From: an uncultured Porphyromonadaceae bacterium
GTDB lineage: Bacteria; Bacteroidota; Bacteroidia; Bacteroidales; Paludibacteraceae
Length of the DNA stretch: 59,679 nucleotides
NCBI GenBank assembly: GCA_949285425.1
Contig: CASEAJ010000122.1
Location: 1 to 59,679, forward strand
Reading direction: 5' to 3'
The position numbers and the translations under genes are program-made. The notes beneath the pieces are model-generated. The model was not told the origin of the DNA and searched no databases. It saw only the letters and a list, made by a program, of their open reading frames with translations. Shown here in pieces: positions 31,623-40,898 of the stretch (the stretch's first letter is position 1; each line of letters starts with the position of its first letter).

Positions 31623-32093
31623 ATGGCATTACAACAAGGAGACAGAATACCCGAAGTACTGGGTAAGGACCAAAACGGCAATGAAGTGCGCTGGTCCGAC
31701 TTTGCAGGAAAGAAGCTGGTATTATACTTCTATCCGAAGGACAACACCTCCGGCTGCACGGCAGAAGCCTGCAGTTTCCGGGACGAATACGAAGTACTGA
31801 AGAAACAAGGTTGGGAAGTTCTGGGAGTAAGTACCGACAGCGAAACTTCGCATCAGAAATTCATAGCAAAACAGGAACTACCGTTCAACCTGATAGCCGA
31901 CACCGACACACGCCTGTCGGAACAGTTCGGCACATGGGGAGAGAAAAAACTATATGGGAAAACCTACATGGGCATGTTGCGCACCACGTTCCTGATTAAC
32001 GAAGAAGGCATTATCACTCGCGTGTTTCCGCCCAAGGAGATAAAGACAAAAGAACACGCCCTACAGGTATTGCAAGCCATCGGGACAAACTGA
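31623..32093 (+). CDS. bcp: Thioredoxin-dependent thiol peroxidase (Bcp/PrxQ)
   Basis: 156 residues. YFYPKDNTSGCTAEACSFRDEY contains the peroxidatic Cys (about 47) and the resolving Cys five residues on, the alpha-type PrxQ arrangement. GVSTDSETSHQKF and RTTFLINEEGIITRVF complete the fold. It reduces peroxides using thioredoxin. It is divergent from an arsR-thioredoxin operon, which makes shared control likely. Confidence 0.94.
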   Translation: MALQQGDRIPEVLGKDQNGNEVRWSDFAGKKLVLYFYPKDNTSGCTAEACSFRDEYEVLKKQGWEVLGVSTDSETSHQKFIAKQELPFNLIADTDTRLSEQFGTWGEKKLYGKTYMGMLRTTFLINEEGIITRVFPPKEIKTKEHALQVLQAIGTN

Positions 32094-32154
32094 AAAAACA
32101 ATTCGGGCCACAGAAAAGCCCATACAGGAAATACCGCTACAACAATCTGCCGAT

Positions 32155-32601
32155 TCAGGCATCAAGCTTTGCCTGGCCGGCATCTGCTTTCTGACAACCC
32201 TGCGGCACAAGAAACGCCAGCCATTCGCGCGGCACATACACGTTGGGCAAGTCCAATACAGCAGCAAACAAGGGCGCCATTTCCCTATCGGCAAACCCGG
32301 CAATGCCACATCCCACCCGTGTAAGCAGGAAACGGTTTTCCGGATGACAGCGCGCATATTCAACAAAATCATCCACATAGGGTTTGATGACGTCCAAACC
32401 ACCGTGCATGGTCGGGATGGCATAACATTGTCCTTGCCGGCCCACACCTCGTCCCCACACCGCACCGAACCTTTCATAGGCCATACGGGCAGCACCCCCG
32501 CCGTGCATGCCTTCGAGGTTGCTGCCAAAAACAAAAACCTCGTCCTCCGACAGCGTTTCAATCCATTCGGGAATTATACGTCCTTCCAAACTATCCATCA
32601 T
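32155..32601 (-). CDS. Macro-domain-like protein (A1S_2505/phage non-structural type)
   Basis: 148 residues. The block VFVFGSNLEGMHGGGAARMAYERFGAVWGRGVGRQGQCYAIPT and RFLLTRVGCGIAGFADREMAPLF match a family of macro-domain-like proteins seen in phages and bacterial genomes (annotated A1S_2505). Such folds bind ADP-ribose-type ligands; enzymatic activity here is unknown. Codon use is unremarkable and no phage genes surround it. Confidence 0.7.
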   Translation of the reverse strand: MMDSLEGRIIPEWIETLSEDEVFVFGSNLEGMHGGGAARMAYERFGAVWGRGVGRQGQCYAIPTMHGGLDVIKPYVDDFVEYARCHPENRFLLTRVGCGIAGFADREMAPLFAAVLDLPNVYVPREWLAFLVPQGCQKADAGQAKLDA

Positions 32602-32655
32602 CCTTTTTTTATCAGGCAGGTTCTATGAATCACCGACATAAGGTTTTCCGCCACG

Positions 32656-33720
32656 TCATTTTGCAAACCGGGCCACATGACGCCGGTCGGCCGCATACAC
32701 CGCCAGCACATACATGCCCGAGGCAAGACGGTCAATGGAGATGGTCTTGTCCGAAGCCAATGTGCCCGACTGCATCTTCATGCCGTTGACGCCGTATATT
32801 TCATAATGCACCTCCTCATCCGAGCGGGTGCTGACCTCTACCAGCAACAGATTGCCTTGTCGCGTCACCGTGAAATCACGATAGTCCACACTGGGTTCCC
32901 ACTGCACCCCTTTCTTGTCGCCCCAAATGAATTCGGCCAGCTCGGGATAATCCACAAACGGGTTTCGGTTGCCTTGAATGGCATACACATTGTCATTGCG
33001 GTCGGTCTCCTTTTTGCTTACCGGATCTTCCCTGTGCCATTCCATCAACAGGTTCACGGCATATTTGCTGAAGGTAGGATAGGTCGTGTTGGAGAGCATA
33101 CTCGTAACCCCGAGAGCCGTCCAGCGGGTAGCGTAATCCTCATAACAGGTGACCATATACATATAGCAACGGGCAAAATCGCCTTTGTACTCATCTGCAG
33201 GCTCAAACACGATATCCGAGTAACCGGGATATGTATTTTTCCCCACTTTGGAAATGCCGTTGTTGAACCTTTCCCCACCCGTTTCACCCAAAGGATAATT
33301 GCTCTTGGCCGAGTTGGCCTTGGCATCGGATGGATACAGATTGTGATAATCGCAGCCAATGGCTTCCTTGTTCTCGCTTCCGCCCGATATGCCGAACCAG
33401 CTTTTGGGCAGATTATGTTCGCGGTTCATGCCGCTGCCGCTCCATCTTGTATGCCGGGGTTCGGCATACATGTCCCAAATATACCCTTCGGGCGTCAAAT
33501 CATACCTTTCAAAAAAATCGTAAGCAACCGCACTGTAATTCAATTTCTTGTGAACTTTCACAATTTCATGCAAGGCGGTTTTCAGTTCCGCATCGGCTTT
33601 TCCGCCGGCCGGTTCGTAATAGGCGGCAACATCCGCACTCTGTGCAACAAGCACAAGACTTGCACACAAAAACAACTGAACAAAAAACGTTCTGATGCGA
33701 ACAAAGCGGAACAATTTCAT
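32656..33720 (-). CDS. Secreted endonuclease I family nuclease with T9SS type A tail
   Basis: 354 residues. Signal peptide 1-27 (FFVQLFLCASLVLVAQSA). The endonuclease I core is clear: RWSGSGMNREHNLPKSWFG with the catalytic His, and DYHNLYPSDAKANSAKSNYPLGE, with the metal-binding Asn/Asp positions. After residue ~290, EIYGVNGMKMQSGTL...SIDRLASGMYVLAVYA...RFAK is a T9SS sorting domain. It should be exported and surface attached or released, degrading extracellular nucleic acid. Gap to cysS is 39 bp. Confidence 0.93.
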   Translation of the reverse strand: MKLFRFVRIRTFFVQLFLCASLVLVAQSADVAAYYEPAGGKADAELKTALHEIVKVHKKLNYSAVAYDFFERYDLTPEGYIWDMYAEPRHTRWSGSGMNREHNLPKSWFGISGGSENKEAIGCDYHNLYPSDAKANSAKSNYPLGETGGERFNNGISKVGKNTYPGYSDIVFEPADEYKGDFARCYMYMVTCYEDYATRWTALGVTSMLSNTTYPTFSKYAVNLLMEWHREDPVSKKETDRNDNVYAIQGNRNPFVDYPELAEFIWGDKKGVQWEPSVDYRDFTVTRQGNLLLVEVSTRSDEEVHYEIYGVNGMKMQSGTLASDKTISIDRLASGMYVLAVYAADRRHVARFAK

Positions 33721-33759
33721 ACGATTTCCTGCTATCGAATGTCAGTCAATAAAGCTTCC

Positions 33760-35226
33760 TTATAATTTCCATTCAAATCCGTCTTTCGTGTCCTTGATAT
33801 CGAACCCGAGTGCGGTAAGTTCATTGCGTATCTTGTCGCTGGTAGCCCAGTCTTTATTGCGTTTGGCATCCATGCGGATGTTCAGCAGCAGGTCAACCGC
33901 CTTCTTGTAGGCTTCCAGGCCCGATGCCGAGCTTTCGCCGGTCTGCAAGCCGAGCACCTCTTCCACAAACAGTCTGAACACCGACTGCAGTTCGTCCAGG
34001 TCGGCCTGCGAAATGGTTTCCTTGCCATCGTGCACCAGGTTAATGGCTTTCAGGGCCTCAAACAAATGGGAAATAACGACAGGCGTGTTCAGGTCATCGC
34101 ACATGGCTTCTTCACACTTTTCGCGCAGACCGGCCGTTTCCACCGTCGACTGCTTGCCGGCATGCAGTTTCTGCAAGCGGGCATAACCTTCGAGCAGGCG
34201 TTCCAATCCCTTTTCCGAAGCCTGCAAAGCCTCGTTGCTGAAGTCGACCGTGCTGCGATAGTGGGCCTGCAAAATGAAGAAACGTATGGTCATCGGACTG
34301 TAGGCCTGCGCCAGTAACTTGTGGTTGCCGGTGAAGAACTCGTCGAGCGTGATGAAGTTGCCCAACGATTTGCCCATTTTCTGTCCGTTGATGGTAATCA
34401 TGTTGTTGTGCATCCAGTACTTCACCGAGTCGTGGCCCAAGCCCGCACACGACTGCGCTATCTCAGCCTCGTGATGCGGGAATATCAGGTCCATGCCTCC
34501 CCCGTGAATGTCAAACTCTTCTCCCAGGTATTTCGTGCCCATGGCCGAACATTCCAGATGCCATCCGGGGAAACCCACGCTCCACGGCGAATTCCAGCGC
34601 ATGATGTGCTCGGGAGCCGCCTTTTTCCACAAGGCGAAATCGGCGCCGCGACGTTTTTCCGACTGGCCGTCCAACTCGCGTGTATTTTCGAGCATGTCAT
34701 CGATGTTGCGTCCCGACAGCACCCCGTAATGATGGTCCTTGCTGTATTTTTCCACATCAAAATACACCGAACCTTCGCTTTCATAGGCATAACCTGCGTC
34801 GAGTATCTTCTGCACGAACTCTATCTGTTCGATGATATGTCCCGAAGCATGCGGTTCGATGCTCGGTGAAAGCACATTCAAGGCTTCCATGGCCTTGTGA
34901 TAACGGTTCAGATAATACTGCACCACTTCCATGGGCTCCAACTGTTCCAGACGGGCTTTCTTGGCCACCTTGTCTTCCCCTTCGTCCGCATCGTTTTCCA
35001 AATGTCCCACATCGGTGATGTTACGCACATAGCGCACCTTATAGCCCAGGTGGGTAAGGTAACGGAAAAGGATGTCAAAAGTAATGGCCGGACGTGCATG
35101 TCCCAAATGAGCATCGCCATAGACCGTCGGCCCGCACACATACATGCCTACGTGGGGAGCGTGCAAGGGTACAAAACGTTCTTTCCTGCGATGGAGCGTA
35201 TTGTATATCAGCAGTTCATTTTCCAT
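33760..35226 (-). CDS. cysS: Cysteinyl-tRNA synthetase
   Basis: 488 residues. [18 protein letters not shown] contains the zinc ligand Cys and HLGH (HIGH) motif; WHLECSAMG carries further zinc ligands; [11 protein letters not shown] is the KMSKS loop. It charges tRNA-Cys in the cytoplasm. It precedes the endonuclease gene and follows the DnaJ gene with 38 bp between. Confidence 0.96.
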   Translation of the reverse strand: MENELLIYNTLHRRKERFVPLHAPHVGMYVCGPTVYGDAHLGHARPAITFDILFRYLTHLGYKVRYVRNITDVGHLENDADEGEDKVAKKARLEQLEPMEVVQYYLNRYHKAMEALNVLSPSIEPHASGHIIEQIEFVQKILDAGYAYESEGSVYFDVEKYSKDHHYGVLSGRNIDDMLENTRELDGQSEKRRGADFALWKKAAPEHIMRWNSPWSVGFPGWHLECSAMGTKYLGEEFDIHGGGMDLIFPHHEAEIAQSCAGLGHDSVKYWMHNNMITINGQKMGKSLGNFITLDEFFTGNHKLLAQAYSPMTIRFFILQAHYRSTVDFSNEALQASEKGLERLLEGYARLQKLHAGKQSTVETAGLREKCEEAMCDDLNTPVVISHLFEALKAINLVHDGKETISQADLDELQSVFRLFVEEVLGLQTGESSASGLEAYKKAVDLLLNIRMDAKRNKDWATSDKIRNELTALGFDIKDTKDGFEWKL

Positions 35227-35264
35227 TTTCGTTTTTCTTTATATGTTACGGTCTGTTCAACCTT

Positions 35265-36008
35265 CTAAAAGTTTCTTTGCTTTTTCAAGAAGTCATACGC
35301 CTCTTTCACCGAACGGAACTTTTCTTCTCCCGCTTTTTTCACATCCTCGCCCAGTCCGGTCAGTTTGTCGGGATGGTACTTCATGGCCATCTTGCGATAG
35401 GCTTTCTTTATTTCCTCGTCCGTGGCCGTCGGTTCAATGCCCAAAGTCTTGTAAGCCCAGTTCGTATCCTGCTGTTTGGTGTAAGGGGCACGCAGGGAGT
35501 CGAAATCGACGGACGTAATCCGGAACATGCCGGCAATCCGTTGCAACAGATTGAATTCCGAAGCGGTCACCTCACCGTCCGCATAAGCTATCTGGAACAG
35601 CAGATGCATCAGTTCCAACTTGGAGGAGTAATTCATGTTACGGCTGATTTGCATGGCCACCTCCACCTCGTTGATGGGCTGGTTCAGCAGATTTTTCAGA
35701 ATGGCCAGCGCGTCCAGGGTTCCCTGTTCACCGAAGTTGGCCAGCAGAAAACGCTTCACTACGTTCAGTTCCGACTTTTTAGGCGACCCATCCACCTTCA
35801 TCACACAAGCTATCAACACCAGCAGACTCATCTTGAAGTCACCCTCGGCCGTCGTGCTGCCGGTGCGGTAGGTCCGTCCTCTATCCGTCGCAGGCGGCAC
35901 CTCGTCGCTATCGAGCAACGAACCCAAGGCAAATCCTATCAAGGCTCCAATGGGGCCTCCTACAGCCCAGCCCAGGCCACCGCCTATCCATTTGGCAAAT
36001 TTTCCCAT
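35265..36008 (-). CDS. TerB/DjlA-like protein with C-terminal DnaJ domain
   Basis: 247 residues from ATG 36008 ([18 protein letters not shown]); the longer reading adds only a Cys-rich out-of-family stretch. N-terminal Gly-rich segment ([21 protein letters not shown]), possibly membrane-associating, then a TerB-like helical domain ([51 protein letters not shown]), then a J domain ([30 protein letters not shown] with the HPD). It should recruit DnaK. The promoter at 36130-36164 gives the cysS operon a ~120-bp leader. Confidence 0.9.
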   Translation of the reverse strand: MGKFAKWIGGGLGWAVGGPIGALIGFALGSLLDSDEVPPATDRGRTYRTGSTTAEGDFKMSLLVLIACVMKVDGSPKKSELNVVKRFLLANFGEQGTLDALAILKNLLNQPINEVEVAMQISRNMNYSSKLELMHLLFQIAYADGEVTASEFNLLQRIAGMFRITSVDFDSLRAPYTKQQDTNWAYKTLGIEPTATDEEIKKAYRKMAMKYHPDKLTGLGEDVKKAGEEKFRSVKEAYDFLKKQRNF

Positions 36009-36129
36009 ATACAAATAAATGCCGCCACAACAGCATGCCACTCATTGCACCCGTTTCAAAACGGCCTGTTTTTACATTGTTTTTCCTTTTCATACACACG
36101 TGCGAGCTGCACATGCTACTATGAAGTGA

Positions 36130-36164
36130 CAAAAATACATATTTTTAGATTATTATCGGGCAAA
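36130..36164 (-). promoter_or_regulatory. Bacteroidetes promoter for the DnaJ-cysS-endonuclease operon
   Basis: On the minus strand, TTTG (36161-36164) and TATTTTTG (36130-36137) are separated by 23 bp, slightly long. The ATG at 36008 is about 120 bp downstream. Confidence 0.5.
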
Positions 36165-36248
36165 CCGCTCCAAATTTTAAATCATCTCCGCAACGACCAT
36201 CATGGAGGACAGGTCAAAAACCGACACTCAAAGCAACGCCTACCACGG

Positions 36249-36424
36249 CACTTCCAGCACAATATTACAGTACTCACGAAACACTTCCTGCGCAATACTT
36301 CAATACCGTCATGGTACTTCCCGTACAATACTCCAGTACCATCCGCATAGTACCCCAGTATTTTCCGCATAGTACTCCGGTACTTCCCGCATAATACTCC
36401 AGTACTTCCCGCATAGTACTCTTA
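36249..36424. repeat. 22-bp tandem array C with 11-bp half units
   Basis: Seven 22-bp units (36249, 36282, 36315, 36337, 36359, 36381, 36403) of the form TACTTCCCGCATAGTACTCC, interrupted by two 11-bp half units (36271-36281, 36304-36314). The last four are nearly identical (CCGCATAGTAC core). The unit includes a short dyad (GTACT...AGTAC). It lies between the carB terminator and the DnaJ promoter and so is probably untranscribed. Period and half-period match the other tandem-dyad elements, though the sequence is different and there are no terminal inverted repeats. Confidence 0.88.
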
Positions 36425-36475
36425 TTCACCAATCAGAGAACAGGTAAACTTCAATCGGTCATTGGATTTGGCTTA

Positions 36476-36508
36476 ATAAAAATGAGGAGGATGCCATGCA
36501 CCCTCCTC
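36476..36508 (-). terminator. Rho-independent terminator after carB
   Basis: On the minus strand GAGGAGGGTGC and GCATCCTCCTC (36484-36508) form a stem with a small loop, followed by a T run (36476-36482). It closes the purF-carA-carB operon. Confidence 0.83.
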
Positions 36509-36543
36509 AACATGCAGTCAGCAGACCGGCTGGCTGTCATTTC

Positions 36544-39500
36544 TTATTTGTACTCAGACCACGACTTGATGCCCAGGTCGTCAACCGACATGGTGCAGAA
36601 CGCATTGATGAAGGCACTGGCCAGACGGGCGTTGGTAATGAGCGGAATGTTGAGGTCGATAGCTGCACGGCGAATCTTGTAACCGTTGCTCAATTCGCCT
36701 GCCGTCAGGTTCTTGGGTATGTTCACCACCATGTCAATCTCCTTGCTGCGAAGCATGTCGAGTGCCTGGGGCTGCCCTTCTTCACTGGGCCAGTAGACGC
36801 GGGTGTTCTCCACACCGTTCTCGGCAAGAAACTTCGATGTGCCGCCCGTAGCGAAAAGCTTGTAGCCTTTGCGCTGAAGCTGGCGGGCCGCCGGCAACAT
36901 GTCCACCTTCTGCTTGGTAGAGCCGGTGGAGAGCAGTACGTTTTTCTGCGGAATGCGATAACCCACCGAGAGCATAGCCTTGAGCACGGCACACGAGGTG
37001 TCGTCGCCTATGCAGCCCACTTCGCCCGTAGAGGCCATGTCGACACCCAGCACCGGGTCGGCCTTCTGAAGGCGGTTGAACGAGAACTGCGAAGCCTTGA
37101 TGCCTACATAGTCCAGGTCGAACAGGTTCTTGTCGGGCTTTTCCACCGGAATGCCCAGCATGACCTTCGTGGCCAGTTCGATAAAATTCAGCTTCAACAC
37201 CTTGCTGACAAAGGGGAAACTGCGCGAGGCACGCAGATTGCACTCAATGACCTTGATGTCATTTTCGCGTGCCAGGAACTGTATGTTGAAGGGACCGGAT
37301 ATGTTGAGTTCCTTGGCTATCTGCCGGCTGATGCGCTTGATGCGGCGCACCGTTTCCACATACAGTTTCTGCGGAGGGAACTGAATGGTCGCATCGCCCG
37401 AGTGCACACCTGCAAATTCGATGTGTTCGGAAATGGCGTAAGCCACAATTTCGCCCTGCTGTGCCACCGCATCCATTTCCACCTCCTTGGCATGTTCGAT
37501 GAACTGGCTCACCACCACCGGGTGCTTCTTGCTGACGTTGGCCGCCAGCTGAAGGAAACGCTCCAGTTCTTCCTGGTTGGAGCAGACGTTCATGGCCGCA
37601 CCGCTCAGCACATACGACGGGCGAACCAGCACGGGGAATCCCACTTTCCAGATAAAGGCATTGATATCGTCCATCGAGGTCAGCGCGCTCCATTCGGGCT
37701 GGTCCACACCAATGCGGTCGAGCATGGCGGAGAACTTGTCGCGGTCTTCGGCATTGTCAATGCTTTGGGCGGAAGTTCCAAGAATGCGGACTTGCTGTGC
37801 ATCGAGACGCAGGGCCAGGTTATTGGGAATCTGCCCGCCGGTAGACACAATGACCCCGTGCGGATTTTCCAGGTCAAGAATGTCCATGACACGCTCGAAG
37901 GTCAGTTCGTCGAAGTAGAGACGGTCGCACATGTCATAGTCGGTAGACACGGTTTCGGGGTTGTAGTTTATCATCACGCTGCGGTAGCCTTCCTTGCGGA
38001 TGGTGTTCAACGCCTGCACACCGCACCAGTCGAACTCGACGGAAGACCCTATGCGATAGGCTCCCGAACCCAACACCACAATGCTGCGGCGGTCGCCCAA
38101 ATAATGTACATCGTTGGCCACACCGCTATATGTGAGGTACAGATAATTGGTCTGTGCCGGATATTCGGCCGCCAACGTATCTATCTGCTTCACCACCGGA
38201 ACGATGCCCTTTTGTTTCCTGTGCCGGCGCAAGGCGACAATGGCATCCTCCATGTCGCCCTCCATGCCTATGGCACGGGCCACCTGAAAATCGGAAAATC
38301 CCTGTCGTTTGGCTTTGTAAAGCAGGGAATCGGGCAGGTCGGACAACTGTTTGTGGTTGCCGCCCCAGTCGTGCAGTTCCTTCGAAGTGCGCATGATATT
38401 CATCAACTTCTCCAGAAACCAGCGGTCTATCTTGGTAAGTTCATGTACCTGGTCTACGGTATAACCGGCATGGAAAGCCTTTGATATGACAAAAATACGC
38501 TTGTCGGTCGGCTCACGCAATGCCTTGTCTATGTCGGGGATGACCAGTTCCCTGTTTTCCACGAAGCCGTGCATGCCCTGACCTATCATGCGCAACCCCT
38601 TCTGGATGGCTTCCTCGAAAGTACGTCCTATGGCCATGACCTCGCCTACCGACTTCATGGAAGAGCCCAGTTCCTTGTCCACACCGTGGAATTTTCCAAG
38701 ATCCCAACGGGGTATTTTGCAGACTACGTAGTCCAACGCCGGTTCAAAAAACGCGCTGGTCGTCCGCGTAACCGAATTTTTCAAATCGAACAATCCGTAG
38801 CCCAATCCCAGTTTGGCCGCCACGAAAGCCAGCGGATAGCCCGTTGCCTTGGAAGCAAGGGCCGATGAACGCGAAAGACGGGCATTCACCTCAATGACAC
38901 GGTAGTCCTCGCTTTGCGGGTCGTAGGCATACTGCACGTTGCATTCGCCCACAATGCCTATGTGGCGGATGATGCGGATGGCCAGTTCACGCAATTTGTG
39001 ATAATCCGTATTTGACAGCGTCTGACTGGGAGCGATGACAATGCTTTCGCCGGTATGAATGCCGAGCGGGTCGAAATTCTCCATGTTGCAGACGGTTATA
39101 CAATTGTCGAAACGGTCGCGCACCACTTCATACTCCACCTCTTTCCAGCCCCGAAGACTTTTTTCCACGAGCACCTGCGGAGAAAAGGAGAAAGCCTTTT
39201 CCACCAGCACATTCAGTTCTTCCTCGTTGTCGCAAAAGCCGGAACCAAGTCCGCCCAACGCATAGGCCGCACGGACAATGACCGGATAGCCCAACTCGGC
39301 GGCCGCACGGCGTGCATCGGCGGCATTTTCCACAGCCTCGCTCTTGATGGTCTTCACATCAATCTCGTTCAGCTTTTCAACAAACAGTTCACGGTCCTCG
39401 GTGTCGATGATGGCCTGTACGGGAGTTCCCAACACCTGCACATTGTATTTTTCGAGCACCCCATCCTTGTAAAGTGCCACCCCGCAGTTCAAAGCAGTCT

Positions 39501-39774
39501 GTCCGCCAAAAGCAAGCATAATGCCATCGGGACGTTCCTTTTCGATGACCTTTTCCACGAAATAGGGCGTTACGGGAAGGAAATAAATCTGGTCGGCCAC
39601 ACCCTCCGAAGTCTGTACCGTAGCAATATTCGGATTGATGAGCACCGTGTAAATGCCTTCTTCCTTGAGAGCTTTCAGAGCCTGCGAACCGGAATAGTCA
39701 AACTCGCCGGCCTCGCCAATCTTCAGTGCGCCGCTACCCAGCAGCAGGACTTTCTTTATCTTGTTATCGTTCAT
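36544..39774 (-). CDS. carB: Carbamoyl-phosphate synthase large subunit
   Basis: 1076 residues, full length. Two tandem ATP-grasp halves (KVLLLGSGALKIGEAGEFDYSGSQALKAL; a second half with RSIVVLGSGAYRIGSSVEFDWC) and a C-terminal MGS-like allosteric domain (KGYKLFATGGTSKFLAENGV ... MVVNIPKN). It makes carbamoyl phosphate from glutamine-derived ammonia, bicarbonate and 2 ATP for pyrimidines and arginine. Third gene of the purF-carA-carB operon, gap to carA 26 bp. Confidence 0.97.
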   Translation of the reverse strand: MNDNKIKKVLLLGSGALKIGEAGEFDYSGSQALKALKEEGIYTVLINPNIATVQTSEGVADQIYFLPVTPYFVEKVIEKERPDGIMLAFGGQTALNCGVALYKDGVLEKYNVQVLGTPVQAIIDTEDRELFVEKLNEIDVKTIKSEAVENAADARRAAAELGYPVIVRAAYALGGLGSGFCDNEEELNVLVEKAFSFSPQVLVEKSLRGWKEVEYEVVRDRFDNCITVCNMENFDPLGIHTGESIVIAPSQTLSNTDYHKLRELAIRIIRHIGIVGECNVQYAYDPQSEDYRVIEVNARLSRSSALASKATGYPLAFVAAKLGLGYGLFDLKNSVTRTTSAFFEPALDYVVCKIPRWDLGKFHGVDKELGSSMKSVGEVMAIGRTFEEAIQKGLRMIGQGMHGFVENRELVIPDIDKALREPTDKRIFVISKAFHAGYTVDQVHELTKIDRWFLEKLMNIMRTSKELHDWGGNHKQLSDLPDSLLYKAKRQGFSDFQVARAIGMEGDMEDAIVALRRHRKQKGIVPVVKQIDTLAAEYPAQTNYLYLTYSGVANDVHYLGDRRSIVVLGSGAYRIGSSVEFDWCGVQALNTIRKEGYRSVMINYNPETVSTDYDMCDRLYFDELTFERVMDILDLENPHGVIVSTGGQIPNNLALRLDAQQVRILGTSAQSIDNAEDRDKFSAMLDRIGVDQPEWSALTSMDDINAFIWKVGFPVLVRPSYVLSGAAMNVCSNQEELERFLQLAANVSKKHPVVVSQFIEHAKEVEMDAVAQQGEIVAYAISEHIEFAGVHSGDATIQFPPQKLYVETVRRIKRISRQIAKELNISGPFNIQFLARENDIKVIECNLRASRSFPFVSKVLKLNFIELATKVMLGIPVEKPDKNLFDLDYVGIKASQFSFNRLQKADPVLGVDMASTGEVGCIGDDTSCAVLKAMLSVGYRIPQKNVLLSTGSTKQKVDMLPAARQLQRKGYKLFATGGTSKFLAENGVENTRVYWPSEEGQPQALDMLRSKEIDMVVNIPKNLTAGELSNGYKIRRAAIDLNIPLITNARLASAFINAFCTMSVDDLGIKSWSEYK

Positions 39775-39800
39775 TGTTGTCTGAATTTTCTGTGGTGGAA

Positions 39801-40877
39801 TTACTTAAGTAGTTTTATAAATTCATCGAAGAGAAATTCCGTATCGGTAGGTCCCGAAGCGGCTTCGGGATGGAACTGGGCGGAAAACCAGGGGTTGCGC
39901 TTGTGGCGGATTCCCTCGTTCGAACCGTCGTTCATGTTGATAAAGAGCGGTTCCCAATCTTCACCCAGCGTGTTGTTGTCCACCGCATAACCATGGTTCT
40001 GGCTGGTGATGAAGCAACGGTCGGTTCCCACCATGCGCACCGGCTGGTTATGACTGCGGTGACCATATTTCAATTTATAAATCTTGGCACCTCCAGCTTT
40101 GGACAACAACTGGTTGCCCATGCAAATGCCGAAAATGGGGAGTTGCTCATTGTCCATGGCCTTGCGGATGTTCTGAACGGCGGCATCGCACGTATCCGGG
40201 TCGCCCGGACCGTTGGAAATGAACAGCCCATCAAACTCCAATGTGTTGAAATCATAATTCCAGGGCACACGAATGACCTCCACACCACGGCGCAACAGAC
40301 ACCGTATGATATTGGTCTTCACACCGCAGTCGACCAACACCACTTTCTTCCCTGCCCCTTCGTTGTAGCGAACAACCTCCTTGCACGAAACCTTGTCCAC
40401 ATAATTCACACCGGCATACACGGCCTCAGGAATATTGTCGGGCTCATCATCAAACACAATCTTGCCCATCATCACACCGTGCTCGCGCAACACCTTGGTC
40501 AACTCGCGCGTGTCAATGCCGGTAATGCCGGGCACCTGCTCCCTTTTCAACCACTCACCCAAACTTTCCACCGCATTCCAGTGACTGTAGTTCTCCGAGT
40601 AGTCACTCACAATGATGGCCTCGGCATGTATCTTTTCGCTTTCCATGAAGGTAGGCAGCCCGTTGGCCTCGATGCTAAAGGGCGGCACGCCATAATTGCC
40701 TACCAACGGGTAGGTCAATGTCATCAACTGCCCTGCATAGGAGGGGTCGGTCAGGCTTTCGGGATAACCCGTCATGGCCGTATTGAAAACCACCTCACCC
40801 GCCACGGGCTTCTCATAACCGAACGACTGACCGTGGAATACGGTTCCATCGTCGAGAATAAGGGTTACGTTTCTCAT
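39801..40877 (-). CDS. carA: Carbamoyl-phosphate synthase small subunit
   Basis: 358 residues. N-terminal CPSase domain (LILDDGTVFHGQSFGYEKPVAGEVVFNTAMTGYPESLTDPSYAGQ) and C-terminal glutamine amidotransferase with FISNGPGDP, the nucleophile elbow FGICMGNQLLSKAGG (Asn where most proteins have His after Gly) and AQFHPEAASGP with the catalytic His-Glu. It releases ammonia from glutamine for CarB. It follows purF by 21 bp. Confidence 0.97.
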   Translation of the reverse strand: MRNVTLILDDGTVFHGQSFGYEKPVAGEVVFNTAMTGYPESLTDPSYAGQLMTLTYPLVGNYGVPPFSIEANGLPTFMESEKIHAEAIIVSDYSENYSHWNAVESLGEWLKREQVPGITGIDTRELTKVLREHGVMMGKIVFDDEPDNIPEAVYAGVNYVDKVSCKEVVRYNEGAGKKVVLVDCGVKTNIIRCLLRRGVEVIRVPWNYDFNTLEFDGLFISNGPGDPDTCDAAVQNIRKAMDNEQLPIFGICMGNQLLSKAGGAKIYKLKYGHRSHNQPVRMVGTDRCFITSQNHGYAVDNNTLGEDWEPLFINMNDGSNEGIRHKRNPWFSAQFHPEAASGPTDTEFLFDEFIKLLK

Positions 40878-40898
40878 TGTTTGTTCGTATCGTTATTG

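Noticed and set aside
36496..38484. 662-residue plus-strand reading frame
   Set aside because: Antisense to carB, no recognisable domain, and it begins inside the carB terminator.
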